Shown piece by piece: positions 51,223-60,298 of a stretch of 64,000 nt of DNA. Under the pieces are notes generated by a model, which did no database searches, was not told where the DNA came from, and was given only the letters and a program-made list of their open reading frames with translations. Source of the stretch: Phycisphaerae bacterium. Lineage in GTDB: Bacteria > Planctomycetota > Phycisphaerae > Phycisphaerales > UBA1924. Position 1 is the first letter of the stretch, and every line of letters starts with the position of its first letter. Both the position numbers and the translations under genes were made by a program. The stretch is taken from contig BJHL01000002.1 of NCBI GenBank assembly GCA_014192545.1, positions 124,001 to 188,000 of the forward strand, written 5' to 3'.

Positions 51223-52743
51223 ATGACGATGACTGCGACGACGATGAAGCCCAGCCAGTCCACTGGCGATTTCAAGGTGAAGGATTTGAGCCTGGCTGAA
51301 CTGGGCCGGCACGAGCTGCGTTTGGCGGAGCATGAAATGCCCGGCCTGATGGCGCTTCGCGCGAAGTATGGTCAGTCCAAGCCTTTGACTGGCGCGAAGA
51401 TCGCTGGCAGCCTGCACATGACGGTGCAGACGGCTGTGCTGATTGAAACGCTGGTTGAACTCGGTGCGGACGTGCGCTGGTGCTCGTGCAACATCTTCAG
51501 CACGCAAGACAGCGCGGCGGCGGCGGTTGTTGTGGGCAAGAACGGCACCGTGGTTGACCCCAAGGGGATTCCGGTCTTTGCTTGGAAGGGTGAGACGCTG
51601 GAAGAATATTGGTGGTGCACCGAGCGCACGCTGAGCTGGCCCGACGGCAGCGGCCCCAACATGATCCTCGATGACGGCGGCGACCTCACGCTGCTCGTTC
51701 ACAAGGGTGCGGAATATGAAAAGGCTGGCAAGGTGCCGGCGTTCAACGCGGCGAGCGAGCCCGAAGAGTGGGGCGTGATTCTGCAACTGCTCAACGCGCA
51801 GATGAAGCTCAACCCCACGCGCTTCACCAAGATGCTCGCGGGCATCAAGGGCGTGAGCGAAGAAACCACCACGGGCGTGCACCGCTTGTACGAGATGGAA
51901 AAGAAGGGCGAACTCAAGATTCCCGCCATCAACGTCAACGACAGCGCGACGAAGGCGAAGTTCGATAACCTGTACGGCTGCCGGCACTCGCTGATTGACG
52001 GCCTGAACCGCGCGACCGACGTCATGCTCAGCGGCAAGATTTGCGTTGTGCTGGGTTACGGTGACGTGGGCAAGGGCTGCTGCCAGGCACTCAAGGGACA
52101 GGGCGCCCGCGTGGTTGTGACGGAGATCGATCCGATCTGTGCGCTGCAAGCGGCGATGGAAGGTTACCAAGTCACGACGCTCGAAGACATGCTCGCGACT
52201 GCGGATATCTTCATCACGACGACGGGCAACAAGAATGTCATCACCACCGATCACATGCGGATGATGAAGGACAAGGCCATCGTCGCGAACATCGGCCACT
52301 TCGACAACGAAATCGACATGGCTGGTATGTACCACGACAAGACCGTGCAGCGCGTGAACATCAAGCCTCAGTACGATGAGTTTGTGTTCACCAAGTCAAG
52401 CGGCGGTCGCCGTGAGCACAGCGTGCTGGTGCTGGCGGAAGGTCGCCTGATGAATCTGGGCTGCGCCACGGGCCACCCCAGCTTCGTGATGAGCGCGAGC
52501 TTCACGAACCAGGTGGTTGCTCAGATTGATCTGTGGGCCAACGGCAACGGCAAGCCCACGATGGCTGGCATCAAGTATGAAGCGGGCAAGGTCTACGTGC
52601 TTCCCAAGAAGCTCGATGAGATGGTCGCTCGCTTGCACCTTGACAAGCTGGGCGTGAAGCTGACGGTTTTGACGGACGATCAGGCGGCGTACCTCAACGT
52701 GCCGAAGGATGGACCGTATAAGCCGAATCACTATCGGTATTGA
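51223..52743 (+). CDS. ahcY: Adenosylhomocysteinase
   Basis: It hydrolyses S-adenosylhomocysteine to adenosine and homocysteine with bound NAD. 506 residues, longer than the 430-470 typical form, with a loop around residues 130-190 as in other long bacterial enzymes. AAGGA precedes the ATG by 8 bp. Motifs: [28 protein letters not shown], the NAD loop [27 protein letters not shown], and the C-terminal KPNHYRY with the conserved Lys-Tyr pair that reaches the neighbouring subunit. It follows the SahR-like regulator by 113 bp. A terminator lies at 52796. Confidence 0.97.
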   Translation: MTMTATTMKPSQSTGDFKVKDLSLAELGRHELRLAEHEMPGLMALRAKYGQSKPLTGAKIAGSLHMTVQTAVLIETLVELGADVRWCSCNIFSTQDSAAAAVVVGKNGTVVDPKGIPVFAWKGETLEEYWWCTERTLSWPDGSGPNMILDDGGDLTLLVHKGAEYEKAGKVPAFNAASEPEEWGVILQLLNAQMKLNPTRFTKMLAGIKGVSEETTTGVHRLYEMEKKGELKIPAINVNDSATKAKFDNLYGCRHSLIDGLNRATDVMLSGKICVVLGYGDVGKGCCQALKGQGARVVVTEIDPICALQAAMEGYQVTTLEDMLATADIFITTTGNKNVITTDHMRMMKDKAIVANIGHFDNEIDMAGMYHDKTVQRVNIKPQYDEFVFTKSSGGRREHSVLVLAEGRLMNLGCATGHPSFVMSASFTNQVVAQIDLWANGNGKPTMAGIKYEAGKVYVLPKKLDEMVARLHLDKLGVKLTVLTDDQAAYLNVPKDGPYKPNHYRY

Positions 52744-52795
52744 AGACAGAGGGATTAGGGACTAGGGATTGGGCATTAGGGTCAAGACAGGGACG

Positions 52796-52824
52796 CGGGC
52801 GTGCTGGGCACGCCCGTGTTTTTT
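52796..52824 (+). terminator. Intrinsic terminator of ahcY
   Basis: CGGGCGTG pairs with CACGCCCG over CTGGG, followed by TGTTTTTTG. It lies 52 bp behind the ahcY stop and 20 bp before the next start. Confidence 0.85.
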
Positions 52825-52843
52825 GTTTTGCTACTGTTGCAGC

Positions 52844-53074
52844 ATGATCGAGGAGATTCGTACGCTGATTCGGGCGGTTGACTTCAAGCCATTTGTGATT
52901 CAACTGGTGAATGGGCGGGTGATACGCGTGGATCATCGCGATTTTATTTCGGTGCCGCCCAATCCGCGGCAGCAGTATGTGATTGTGTATGACAAGCAGG
53001 GGCGGTTTGAGATTGTGAATACGACGCTGGCGGTTTCGATTCGGCCAGTGAATGGAAAGCGGCGGGCGGGGTGA
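52844..53074 (+). CDS. Small conserved-looking hypothetical protein
   Basis: 76 residues from ATG 52844 (MIEEIRTLIRAVDFKPF). The body, VIQLVNGRVIRVDHRDFISV and YVIVYDKQGRFEIVNTTLAV, alternates in a way that predicts a small beta barrel, similar to SH3-like or Sm-like folds. No family was named with confidence. There is no signal or membrane segment. It lies between two terminators, so it should have its own promoter, which was not identified. Confidence 0.65.
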   Translation: MIEEIRTLIRAVDFKPFVIQLVNGRVIRVDHRDFISVPPNPRQQYVIVYDKQGRFEIVNTTLAVSIRPVNGKRRAG

Positions 53075-53097
53075 AGCGTCTACGAAATTGCCCATGA

Positions 53098-53123
53098 AAA
53101 CGCCCCGCGCGGGGCGGGGCGTT
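53098..53123. terminator. Bidirectional terminator hairpin
   Basis: AACGCCCCGC pairs with GCGGGGCGTT, over a G/C loop, between the convergent genes ending at 53074 and 53149. An A-run precedes it. Confidence 0.65.
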
Positions 53124-53148
53124 GTGTGACTGTGGTAAACATTTTTGC

Positions 53149-53832
53149 TTAGCGTTTGCGGCGCGACGCGGCACCTGCGGCAAGGGCCAAGATGAGCGCG
53201 CTCGCGGGTGCGGGGATGTAGACGCCTGGGTTGGCGAGGTCGATGTATTCGGGGCCAGCGGGGAAGATGGGGTTGGGTGCGAGGCGGGACTGGTAAATGT
53301 CGCCCACAGAGGAGATGACCCAGTTGTCGTTGGCGGTCGGGCCAGTGGTGCCGTTGAAGGGACGGTTGCGGGAGACGCCGCTGCCGCGAGCGAGTTCGGT
53401 GTAGCTGAGCGAGTCGACGAGCGTGCTGGCGTTTTGCGTGAAGGAGTTGTAGATGTTGATGGTGTCGGCGTTGCCGAGGTTGGAGAGTTGGGCGTAGGAA
53501 ACGACGCGGACGGATGTTGGGAGATTCCAGTAGGAGCGGAAGTTCTCTGGCGTCATTTGGGTGAAGACGATGCTCTCGCCCGCCGCGATGGAGCCAAGAG
53601 AAGGGCCGAAGCTGTTGGGATCGTTGACGTTGTTGTCGTTGTAAGACCAGGTCGAAACGTCGACGGCGGTCGTGCCGAGGTTGGTGATTTCGAAGAACTC
53701 ACGCTGGCGATTCGCGCCGGTGCCGGGTCCTGTGAGGCCTTGGCCTTCGGACATGAATTCAGTGATGCGGACGTTGGCGTGGGCGCAGGTGGCTGCGGCG
53801 AGCCCGATCAGGGCGAAACTGAAGAAACGCAT
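53149..53832 (-). CDS. Secreted lamin-tail-domain protein with PEP-CTERM tail
   Basis: 227 residues with GAGGAGAG before the ATG. The signal is FALIGLAAATCAHA, followed directly by VRITEFMSEGQG. A beta-rich domain runs through FFEITNLGTTAVDVSTWSYN and ESIVFTQMTPENFRSYW, which is the lamin-tail domain (LTD) pattern. The tail IPAPASALILALAAGAAS plus RRKR is a PEP-CTERM sorting signal. The protein should be exported and processed by an exosortase; no exosortase is in the window. Confidence 0.85.
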   Translation of the reverse strand: MRFFSFALIGLAAATCAHANVRITEFMSEGQGLTGPGTGANRQREFFEITNLGTTAVDVSTWSYNDNNVNDPNSFGPSLGSIAAGESIVFTQMTPENFRSYWNLPTSVRVVSYAQLSNLGNADTINIYNSFTQNASTLVDSLSYTELARGSGVSRNRPFNGTTGPTANDNWVISSVGDIYQSRLAPNPIFPAGPEYIDLANPGVYIPAPASALILALAAGAASRRKR

Positions 53833-54110
53833 ACTTTCTCTCCTCTTGAAGCGCCGATTTGGCGGTTCTATGGAGAAAGAAAGGCGATGTGGAGTGCGTT
53901 TTCAAATCTGGGAGCGACAAGAGTTGATGAAGTTTGGAGCGCATCGCGGGCGTGGGCGGCAGGTTTTCCACCGCCGGACGAATGAGAGTTACAGGTCCGT
54001 TCGGCCCCTTTCGCGGTGCCTTCATATGCACTAAACTAACGGTTCCTCGGAAGCTGCCGCGTCATGGATGGCGGGTGGCTGGTTTGATCCGCTTTGGATG
54101 AAGGATGCAC

Positions 54111-55019
54111 ATGGCTACTCCTGCAAGCGCGTCGGTTGGTACGCCGGCTTTGGGTTCGGAAAACGGTGGTGCGGCTGCGAAGGCGAAGGTGCCTCAGCGG
54201 ACGTGGGCGATGGTGCGCGAGCGCAAGAGCGGGGTGCCTGAAGGGGTGTGGCTGCGGTGCGAAAGCTGTGAGAACATGGTGTATCGCGGGAATCTGGAGA
54301 AGAACCTCCATGTGTGCCCCGAGTGCCAGTTTCACCATCGGATTTCGGCGTCAACGCGGGTGGAGCAGTTGGCGGATGAGGGGTCGTTTGTGGAGTTGCA
54401 TGCGGGGTTACAGCCTGCGGACCCGCTGAAGTTCAAGGACCTGAAGGCGTATCCGGATCGGCTGCTCGCGGAGCAGATCAAGACGGGGCAGCGGGATGCG
54501 ATCAAGGTGGGGCGGATGTTTATCAAAGGCCGGGCGGCGATGGTTGCTTGCTTGGATTTGACGTTCATGATGGGGAGCATGGGGAGCGTCGTTGGCGAGG
54601 CGATTACGCGGGCGATCGAAGAAGCGACGCGCGATAACTTGCCCATGATCATCGTGAGTTGCTCGGGTGGGGCACGGATGCAGGAAGCCGGGTTGAGCCT
54701 CATGCAGATGGCGAAGACTTCGGCGGCGCTGGCGCGGTTTGATGATGCGGGTGGGTTGTTTATCAGCGTGTTGACGGACCCGACCACGGGCGGGGTGACG
54801 GCGAGCTTTGCGATGCTGGGGGACGTCATCATCGCGGAGCCCAATGCGTTGATTGGATTTGCTGGGCCTCGCGTGATTCAGCAGACGATTCGGCAGGATC
54901 TGCCTGAGGGGTTTCAGCGGAGCGAGTTTCTGATGAAGAGCGGGATGGTGGATAGGGTGGTGAGCCGGTTGCAGTTGCGGAATGAGTTGGCGCGGTTGAT
55001 TGACTATGCGGGGAAGTGA
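54111..55019 (+). CDS. accD: Acetyl-CoA carboxylase carboxyltransferase, beta subunit
   Basis: 302 residues from ATG 54111, with AAGG 7 bp upstream (ATG 54105 is also in frame). It moves carboxyl from biotin to acetyl-CoA with AccA, the first step of fatty-acid synthesis. An N-terminal Ala/Gly leader is followed by the AccD zinc ribbon CESCENMVYRGN and CPECQFHH. The crotonase-fold core has FMGGSMGSVVGE-type FMMGSMGSVVGEAITRAIEE, SCSGGARMQEAGLSLMQMAK, and GVTASFAMLGDVIIAEPNAL. accA is not in the window. Confidence 0.96.
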   Translation: MATPASASVGTPALGSENGGAAAKAKVPQRTWAMVRERKSGVPEGVWLRCESCENMVYRGNLEKNLHVCPECQFHHRISASTRVEQLADEGSFVELHAGLQPADPLKFKDLKAYPDRLLAEQIKTGQRDAIKVGRMFIKGRAAMVACLDLTFMMGSMGSVVGEAITRAIEEATRDNLPMIIVSCSGGARMQEAGLSLMQMAKTSAALARFDDAGGLFISVLTDPTTGGVTASFAMLGDVIIAEPNALIGFAGPRVIQQTIRQDLPEGFQRSEFLMKSGMVDRVVSRLQLRNELARLIDYAGK

Positions 55020-55065
55020 GTTGAGCGGCTGATTGGGTTGAGGCCCGTGGCGTATGCTGCGATAT

Positions 55066-56886
55066 ATGTCAGAGTCGCAAGCACATCAACTCGGAGCAAG
55101 GGCGAAGCCCGCGTGGTGGCGTGAGGCGTTGTTCTATGCGAGCATGGGAGTTTACTGCTCGGGTGGGGTGATTGCTGGGAGCCGTTGGGCTGTTATTGCC
55201 ATAGTGAGTGTTGGAGTGGCGACGATGCTGAGCATGCGAGCGATTTCGGTGCGAGGGTATCTCTTTGCATGGTTGGGATCAGCGGTAGTTTGGGCGATTT
55301 CGCAGTGGTGGACGTTTCAAGTTGCTTCGCTGGGATTTGTGCCGCTCGTGGCGATTCAGTCGGCATGGTTGGTGCTGTGTCTGTGGAGCTTGCAGCAGGT
55401 GCGAAAGGCTTGGGGTTGGCAAGGCGTCGCGCTTGCGAGTGCGTTCGTGTGGACTGGCGTGGAGTTCATGCGCGCGGAAGTCTTTATGGGTGGTTACGCG
55501 TGGGGATTGACATCGCAGAGTTTGATTGACAGCTTCCTTGCACGCTTTGCGCCTTGGGCGGGGGTATACGGCGTTACGTTCGCGTGTGCTGCAATCGCCG
55601 CTGTGTTGGCGTATTTCGCGGAGAGGTATATCCGCACTCGCGATTTCACCGTCTATGGTGTGCCGATCCCTGAGACGGCGATGAAGCTCCTCGAAATAAA
55701 AGCGCGGAGGTTCGGGTTCGCGCTTGCCTTTGTGGGTATCGGTCTTGGTGCTGCGCTTCGCGTGGGAACGCCTGGAGCTGTCGAAACCTTCAACAACATC
55801 CGCATCGCTTCGGTCCAAACAAACATCTCGCAGTCGAACAAGACGTACTGGACGTTGGAGCAGGAGATTCGGGATTACCGGCGGATGCAGGAGCTGAATG
55901 AGAAGGCGGCGGCGGCGGTTGTTGTGCCGAAGCTGATTGTTTGGCCGGAGACGATGATGCCGGGGATTAGTATTGAGCCGGCGGTGGTGGCGGAGATGAA
56001 GGCGAAGGAGCTGGTGTTCAATTTGAAGGAGCCGATGCCGGCGGAACTGGGGACGAATGAGACCCGGGTGAAGGCGACGGCGTTTTGGGAGGCGTTGTCG
56101 GCGATGTCGGTTCGGACGCAGGTGCCGATGTTGATTGGGGAAGAGGGGCTGGAGGGATTTACGATCAAGGTGGATGACAAGGGGGCGGTGGAGATGGATC
56201 AGCGAGCGCGGTTCAATAGCGCGTACTTGGTGCGCGATGGCGAGGTGGTGGGGGAGCGGTATGACAAGATGGAGTTGACGCCGTTTGGGGAGTACATGCC
56301 GGTGATTAGTCGGTTTCCGTGGTTGGAGAAGCAACTGCTTTCGCTCGCGGCGGAGGGGATGAGTTTTGATTTGTCGGCGGGGACGAAGAAGGTTGTGTTT
56401 CCGATTGCGAACGGCGAAAGTGAAGTGCAGGTGGTGACGCCGATTTGCTTTGAGATTACGGAGAGCACGGTTTGCCGAGGGCTGGTGTTTGATGGTGACA
56501 AGCGGCGTGCGGATGTGATGATCAACTTGAGTAATGATGGGTGGTTTCAGGGCAGTGATGCGGCGCGCGAGCAGCACTTGCGGATTGCACGGTGGCGGTG
56601 CTTGGAATTGGGCACGCCCATGGTGCGGAGTGCGAATACGGGGATTAGTGCGGTGATTGATGCGAATGGGCGGGTGGTGGCGCGGGGTGTTGAGGGGGAC
56701 AAGGTGGGGTGCCAGGTTGAGGGTGTGATGGCCGCGGATGTGCCGCTGACGATGCGTGCTGATGGGGGCGGTGCGACGTTCTATGCTCGAACAGGCAATT
56801 GGGCGGGGTGGGGGAGCATGGGTATTTGGGTGATTGTGACTGGTGCGGCGGTCGTACGATGTCGCAAACTGCGAAAATCGGCGTGA
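55066..56886 (+). CDS. lnt: Apolipoprotein N-acyltransferase
   Basis: 606 residues from ATG 55066; ATG 55054 is also in frame. It N-acylates the lipid-modified cysteine of lipoproteins, many of which are encoded in this window. About six to eight hydrophobic segments cover residues 20-250 (for example FAWLGSAVVWAISQWWTF). A nitrilase-like periplasmic domain follows, with the triad Glu295 (WPET), Lys401 (YDKMELTPFGEY) and Cys461 (ICFEITES), then MINLSNDGWF. A last helix lies near the C-terminus (MGIWVIVTGAAVV). It is longer than the E. coli type (about 510) because of extra loops. It follows accD by 46 bp. Confidence 0.93.
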   Translation: MSESQAHQLGARAKPAWWREALFYASMGVYCSGGVIAGSRWAVIAIVSVGVATMLSMRAISVRGYLFAWLGSAVVWAISQWWTFQVASLGFVPLVAIQSAWLVLCLWSLQQVRKAWGWQGVALASAFVWTGVEFMRAEVFMGGYAWGLTSQSLIDSFLARFAPWAGVYGVTFACAAIAAVLAYFAERYIRTRDFTVYGVPIPETAMKLLEIKARRFGFALAFVGIGLGAALRVGTPGAVETFNNIRIASVQTNISQSNKTYWTLEQEIRDYRRMQELNEKAAAAVVVPKLIVWPETMMPGISIEPAVVAEMKAKELVFNLKEPMPAELGTNETRVKATAFWEALSAMSVRTQVPMLIGEEGLEGFTIKVDDKGAVEMDQRARFNSAYLVRDGEVVGERYDKMELTPFGEYMPVISRFPWLEKQLLSLAAEGMSFDLSAGTKKVVFPIANGESEVQVVTPICFEITESTVCRGLVFDGDKRRADVMINLSNDGWFQGSDAAREQHLRIARWRCLELGTPMVRSANTGISAVIDANGRVVARGVEGDKVGCQVEGVMAADVPLTMRADGGGATFYARTGNWAGWGSMGIWVIVTGAAVVRCRKLRKSA

Positions 56887-56958
56887 TTGCTGGTGGATTG
56901 CCGATTCATGCAGTGCGTTTGACGTGAGTGGACCTGTGTGCAACTGGAGTGGTGAGTC

Positions 56959-58173
56959 ATGCTGCAAGCCTGTGTGTATCGCGTGTCGGTGGTGGGGTTG
57001 GTGGTTGCGTGTGGTTGCGCCATGAGTGCGTGCAGCACGATGGGGTCGCGCAAGCCGTTGCCATCGCGTGAGGCTTCGCGGCAAGCAGCGGTGAGCGAGC
57101 AGGAAGCACCAAAGGCAGAGAAGCCGATTGCACAGGCGTTTGCGGAGCCGCGTGAAGAGCGCGTGATTGGGGCGCGCGTGCCGCAATCGCAGCCGGTGAG
57201 TGTGCCGGTGGTGAATGCGGAGAGTGCGGACCTGCCTGTGCAGACGACGGATGTCCGCGTGACGTCGTCGGCGGTGCGTGAGCAGGCGATGGTGATGATT
57301 GAGAAGCTTTCTCGCGATGAGAACGCGCAGGTGCGCGGCATGGCGGTGGAAGCAGCGGCGATGAGTCCGCAGCGGCTGCGCGACATCATCGAGGCGGGGC
57401 TGAAGGATGACAACACGGGTGTGCGCAGCATCGCGGCGATGGCGGTGGGCAAGAACCAGTTGCGCGATTTGCGGCCGCAGGTTGAGAAGCTGATGAACGA
57501 TGGCAACAACCATGTGCGCGCGAGCGCGATTTATGCAACGCTGCGCACGGGTGGGAAGGCTGATCAATCGCCGCTGGCGGAGATGTTGTTTAGCGATGCG
57601 AGCCCGATGATTTCGCGGCATGCGGCGTTTTTGCTGGGTGAGATTGGGAACAAGAGCGCGGTGCCACTGCTGCGAAGTGCGGCGATTGATCGCACGAAGC
57701 AGTTGCCGCCTGATCAGCAGCCGATTTTTCAGTTGATGGTCACGGAGTCGCTGGTGAAGCTGGGCGAGACGAAAGAGAAGGCGGCGATTCAGGCGGCGTT
57801 GTATCCCAGCCAGCCGGGCGAGATGGAGTCGATGGCGCTGGCGGTGCAAATGCTGGGCGAGATGAAGGATCGTGATTCGCAGGGGCAGTTGATCAATCTG
57901 GCGAGCTATCGCGATAATGCCGGGCAGCCTTATCCGCCGGAAATTCGGCTGGGTATTGCACTCGCGCTGGCGCGGATGGGTGTTGTGGGCAGTGAGGGCG
58001 TGGTGATTGCGGATGAGTTTGCGAAGAACGACAATGCTGCGCTGCGGAGTCAGGCGGCGTTTGTGTATGGGGCGCAGGGCGCGTCGTCGCTGGACAAGTT
58101 GGCGGAGATGATGAAGGACCCGAATCCGCAGGTGCGCGTGTCGGCGGCGGCGAGTGTGATGCGGAATCGGTGA
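56959..58173 (+). CDS. HEAT-repeat lipoprotein
   Basis: 404 residues, GGAG before the ATG. The signal contains possible lipidation cysteines at 18-25 (VVACGCAMSAC), with Cys25 the best lipobox. A Pro/Glu-rich spacer runs to about 90. The remainder consists of HEAT-like helix pairs: QVRGMAVEAAAMSPQRL, GVRSIAAMAVGKNQLRDL, HVRASAIYATLRTG, SRHAAFLLGEIGNKSAVPLL and, at the end, QVRVSAAASVMRNR. Such alpha-solenoids bind proteins. It lies 72 bp after lnt and may be in the same transcript. Confidence 0.85.
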   Translation: MLQACVYRVSVVGLVVACGCAMSACSTMGSRKPLPSREASRQAAVSEQEAPKAEKPIAQAFAEPREERVIGARVPQSQPVSVPVVNAESADLPVQTTDVRVTSSAVREQAMVMIEKLSRDENAQVRGMAVEAAAMSPQRLRDIIEAGLKDDNTGVRSIAAMAVGKNQLRDLRPQVEKLMNDGNNHVRASAIYATLRTGGKADQSPLAEMLFSDASPMISRHAAFLLGEIGNKSAVPLLRSAAIDRTKQLPPDQQPIFQLMVTESLVKLGETKEKAAIQAALYPSQPGEMESMALAVQMLGEMKDRDSQGQLINLASYRDNAGQPYPPEIRLGIALALARMGVVGSEGVVIADEFAKNDNAALRSQAAFVYGAQGASSLDKLAEMMKDPNPQVRVSAAASVMRNR

Positions 58174-58187
58174 GTGTTGTCGACTCG

Positions 58188-59435
58188 CTACAGGTCTTTC
58201 ATGCGGCGCACTTGTGGGATGGCGAAGGCGACGACGGCGGCGACGAGGATGGTGCCGATTCCGCCGCTGACGACGCTGGCGACGGGGCCGAAGAACTTGG
58301 CGACCAGGCCACTCTCGAAGCCGCCGAGCTCGTTGCTGCATTCGATGAAGACGCTGTTGACGGCGCCGACGCGGCCTCGGAGGTGATCGGGGGTTCGGTT
58401 TTGCACGAGGACGTGGCGGATGACGACGGAGATGTTGTCGAGTGCGCCGCTGGCGGCGAGGGCGAAGATGCTGATCCAGAAGTTGGTGGAGAGGCCGAAG
58501 GTGATCATGCAGACGCCAAAGCCCACGACGGACCAGAGGAGGACGGGGCCTGTGTTGCGAAAGGGTGGGCGATGGGCGAGGTAGAGGCCCATGAGCAGTG
58601 CGCCGACGTAGGTTGCTGAGCGGAGTGCGCCGAGGCCGACCGGGCCGACTTGCAGGATGTCTTTGGCGAAGATGGGGAGCAGGGCGGTTGCGCCGCCTAG
58701 CAAGACGGCGAAGAGATCGAGGGTGATGGCGCCGAGAATTTCTTTTTGGGTCCAGATGTGTTTTGCGCCGGCGAGCGTGGAGGTGACGCTGATGGGTTCG
58801 GTGCTGAGGATTTGTGGTTTGGGGCGCGTGAGCAGGATGCAGAGTGAGAAGAGCAGCGTGCCAGCGGCGGTTGCGGTGTAGGCGGGCCAGGCGGCGTTTT
58901 GTGAGGCGATGAGCACGCCAGCGAGGAGTGGGCCCAGCGTGGCGGCGAGTTGGAAGAGGACGCTGTTCCAGGTGACGGCGTTGTGAAAGAGGGATTGCGG
59001 GACGAGTTGGGGAAGGTAGCTGTTGCGCGCGGGGCCAGCGAAGGCGCGGACGACGCCGCTGACGGCGAGGAGGATGTAGAGCCAGATGATGGGGGCGCTG
59101 ACGAAGCTGGCGTAGGCGAGGATGCCGGCGATGAGGGCGAAGCCGCCTTGGGTGAGAGCGATGATTTGTTTGCGTTTGAAGCGATCGGCGACTTGGCCTG
59201 CGATGAGGGCGAAGAGGAGGACGGGCAAGGCGCGGGCGAGGCCAGCGTAACCGAGTTGGAGCGGGTCGTGGGTGCGCTCGTAGATTTCCCAGCCGATAGC
59301 GGTGCCGAGGATTTGCAGGCCTGTGCCGGAGGTGAGAAAGCCAGCGGCGTACCAGCGGTAGTTGGCGATGCGGAGGGCAGCGATAGCGTCGTGCTTTGGG
59401 TGCTGCGCGGAGGGAGTTGATTCGTCAGCGGCCAT
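58188..59435 (-). CDS. Major facilitator superfamily transporter (EntS-like)
   Basis: 415 residues with about 12 hydrophobic helices. The start of the fold, ALRIANYRWYAAGFLTSGTG, and the loop after helix 2, GQVADRFKRKQIIALTQ, match the MFS_3 group of exporters (EntS/EnrY-like). In the second half FLVQNRTPDHLRGRVGAV-type HVLVQNRTPDHLRGRVGAVN is the equivalent loop. The substrate is unknown. It begins 12 bp after the small membrane gene at 59448 and is the last of a four-gene minus-strand operon headed by mqnE, which may hint at export of a pathway-linked compound. Confidence 0.87.
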   Translation of the reverse strand: MAADESTPSAQHPKHDAIAALRIANYRWYAAGFLTSGTGLQILGTAIGWEIYERTHDPLQLGYAGLARALPVLLFALIAGQVADRFKRKQIIALTQGGFALIAGILAYASFVSAPIIWLYILLAVSGVVRAFAGPARNSYLPQLVPQSLFHNAVTWNSVLFQLAATLGPLLAGVLIASQNAAWPAYTATAAGTLLFSLCILLTRPKPQILSTEPISVTSTLAGAKHIWTQKEILGAITLDLFAVLLGGATALLPIFAKDILQVGPVGLGALRSATYVGALLMGLYLAHRPPFRNTGPVLLWSVVGFGVCMITFGLSTNFWISIFALAASGALDNISVVIRHVLVQNRTPDHLRGRVGAVNSVFIECSNELGGFESGLVAKFFGPVASVVSGGIGTILVAAVVAFAIPQVRRMKDL

Positions 59436-59447
59436 GCCTGAGCGACA

Positions 59448-59702
59448 TTAGGGGGCAGGCGGCGGCGGGGGACTATTTGGTGATTGTGGTTTTGTGTAGG
59501 CGATGTCTTTGGTGTTGACTTGTTTGAGCGGCGCGTTGGTGGTGGGGTCGTAGGGCGAGTGGGGGCCGTCGCCAGTTCGAAGGCGGTAGAGGCGGATGAT
59601 GCCGTAGACAGCGATGATGACGATGAAGGGAGCGGCGCAGAAGGCGACGCATGGGGAGAACCATGAGAGGGATTGTTCGAGGGATTGGAAGCGGGTGGTC
59701 AT
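59448..59702 (-). CDS. Small single-pass membrane protein
   Basis: 84 residues from ATG 59702, whose ATGA overlaps the stop of the preceding gene by 4 bp. One transmembrane helix lies at about 18-38 (VAFCAAPFIVIIAVYGIIRL). The C-terminal 45 residues are polar and Pro-rich (SPNSPPPPPAP) and probably disordered. No family was recognised. The coupling to neighbours makes it a real gene despite its size. Confidence 0.68.
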   Translation of the reverse strand: MTTRFQSLEQSLSWFSPCVAFCAAPFIVIIAVYGIIRLYRLRTGDGPHSPYDPTTNAPLKQVNTKDIAYTKPQSPNSPPPPPAP

Positions 59703-60298
59703 GGATCATGCCTTTGACGAGACTGTAGTTGTAGCAACCGTTGTGTTGCGACATGTCGAACTTCTTTGCTCGTACCGACAGTCTTTAGTGCTTCCAAGAC
59801 CCATGGAACGTCACACTTTTTCACGAGGAAGAGATGAATTGCGGCAATGCCACTGTCGACACTCGCTCGTAGATACTCGTCGTTGGGGATTCCTTCGCTC
59901 CAAGTCCGCAAGAATCGCTCGAACGCAGCCGTTTTGCTACCCAACCCTTTTGAACATGCGGCTTCGAGTATGCGATCAAATTGTTGGTCCGTGAGTGCTT
60001 CTTGAAGCAGAGATAGCAGCAAACTTGATGTGCTGAACAGATCAGTGTCGGTCATCAACACGGCAATGGCATCCTCGATCTCGGCGTCCGTGAACTGGTA
60101 GCGCATGATGCGCCATGCGTGAAAGGCGTTGATGTGAAAATGTTCGAGGTCAGTGGACCAAGGTACCTTCGCACAAAAGTCCTGATGCTGCCTGAGCAGA
60201 TTCTCTGGACTCAGTAAGCCGCGCGTAAGCCATGATCGGTCATAACGCAAGTCGCGCAGGGCGATCTCGATTGCGTCAGGTGACGCATTTTCGCTCAC
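59699..60298 (-). CDS. Uncharacterised alpha-helical protein coupled to mqnE
   Basis: 199 residues from GTG 60298, whose GTGA overlaps the mqnE stop; an upstream in-frame GTG at 60310 is possible. No domain was recognised. The sequence looks fully helical (IEDAIAVLMTDTDLFSTSSL, SLLQEALTDQQFDRILEAAC) in about eight helices, like a small repeat solenoid. No signal or membrane segment is seen. Double coupling, to mqnE before it and to a small membrane protein after it, suggests a linked role, but none is known. Confidence 0.68.
   Translation of the reverse strand: MSENASPDAIEIALRDLRYDRSWLTRGLLSPENLLRQHQDFCAKVPWSTDLEHFHINAFHAWRIMRYQFTDAEIEDAIAVLMTDTDLFSTSSLLLSLLQEALTDQQFDRILEAACSKGLGSKTAAFERFLRTWSEGIPNDEYLRASVDSGIAAIHLFLVKKCDVPWVLEALKTVGTSKEVRHVATQRLLQLQSRQRHDP

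Noticed and set aside
55279-58341. Very long open frame (about 1000 codons) on the minus strand
   Set aside because: It is antisense to lnt and the HEAT lipoprotein gene, both of which have clear family motifs. The translation is a monotonous Arg/His/Leu mix produced by high GC and strand skew.
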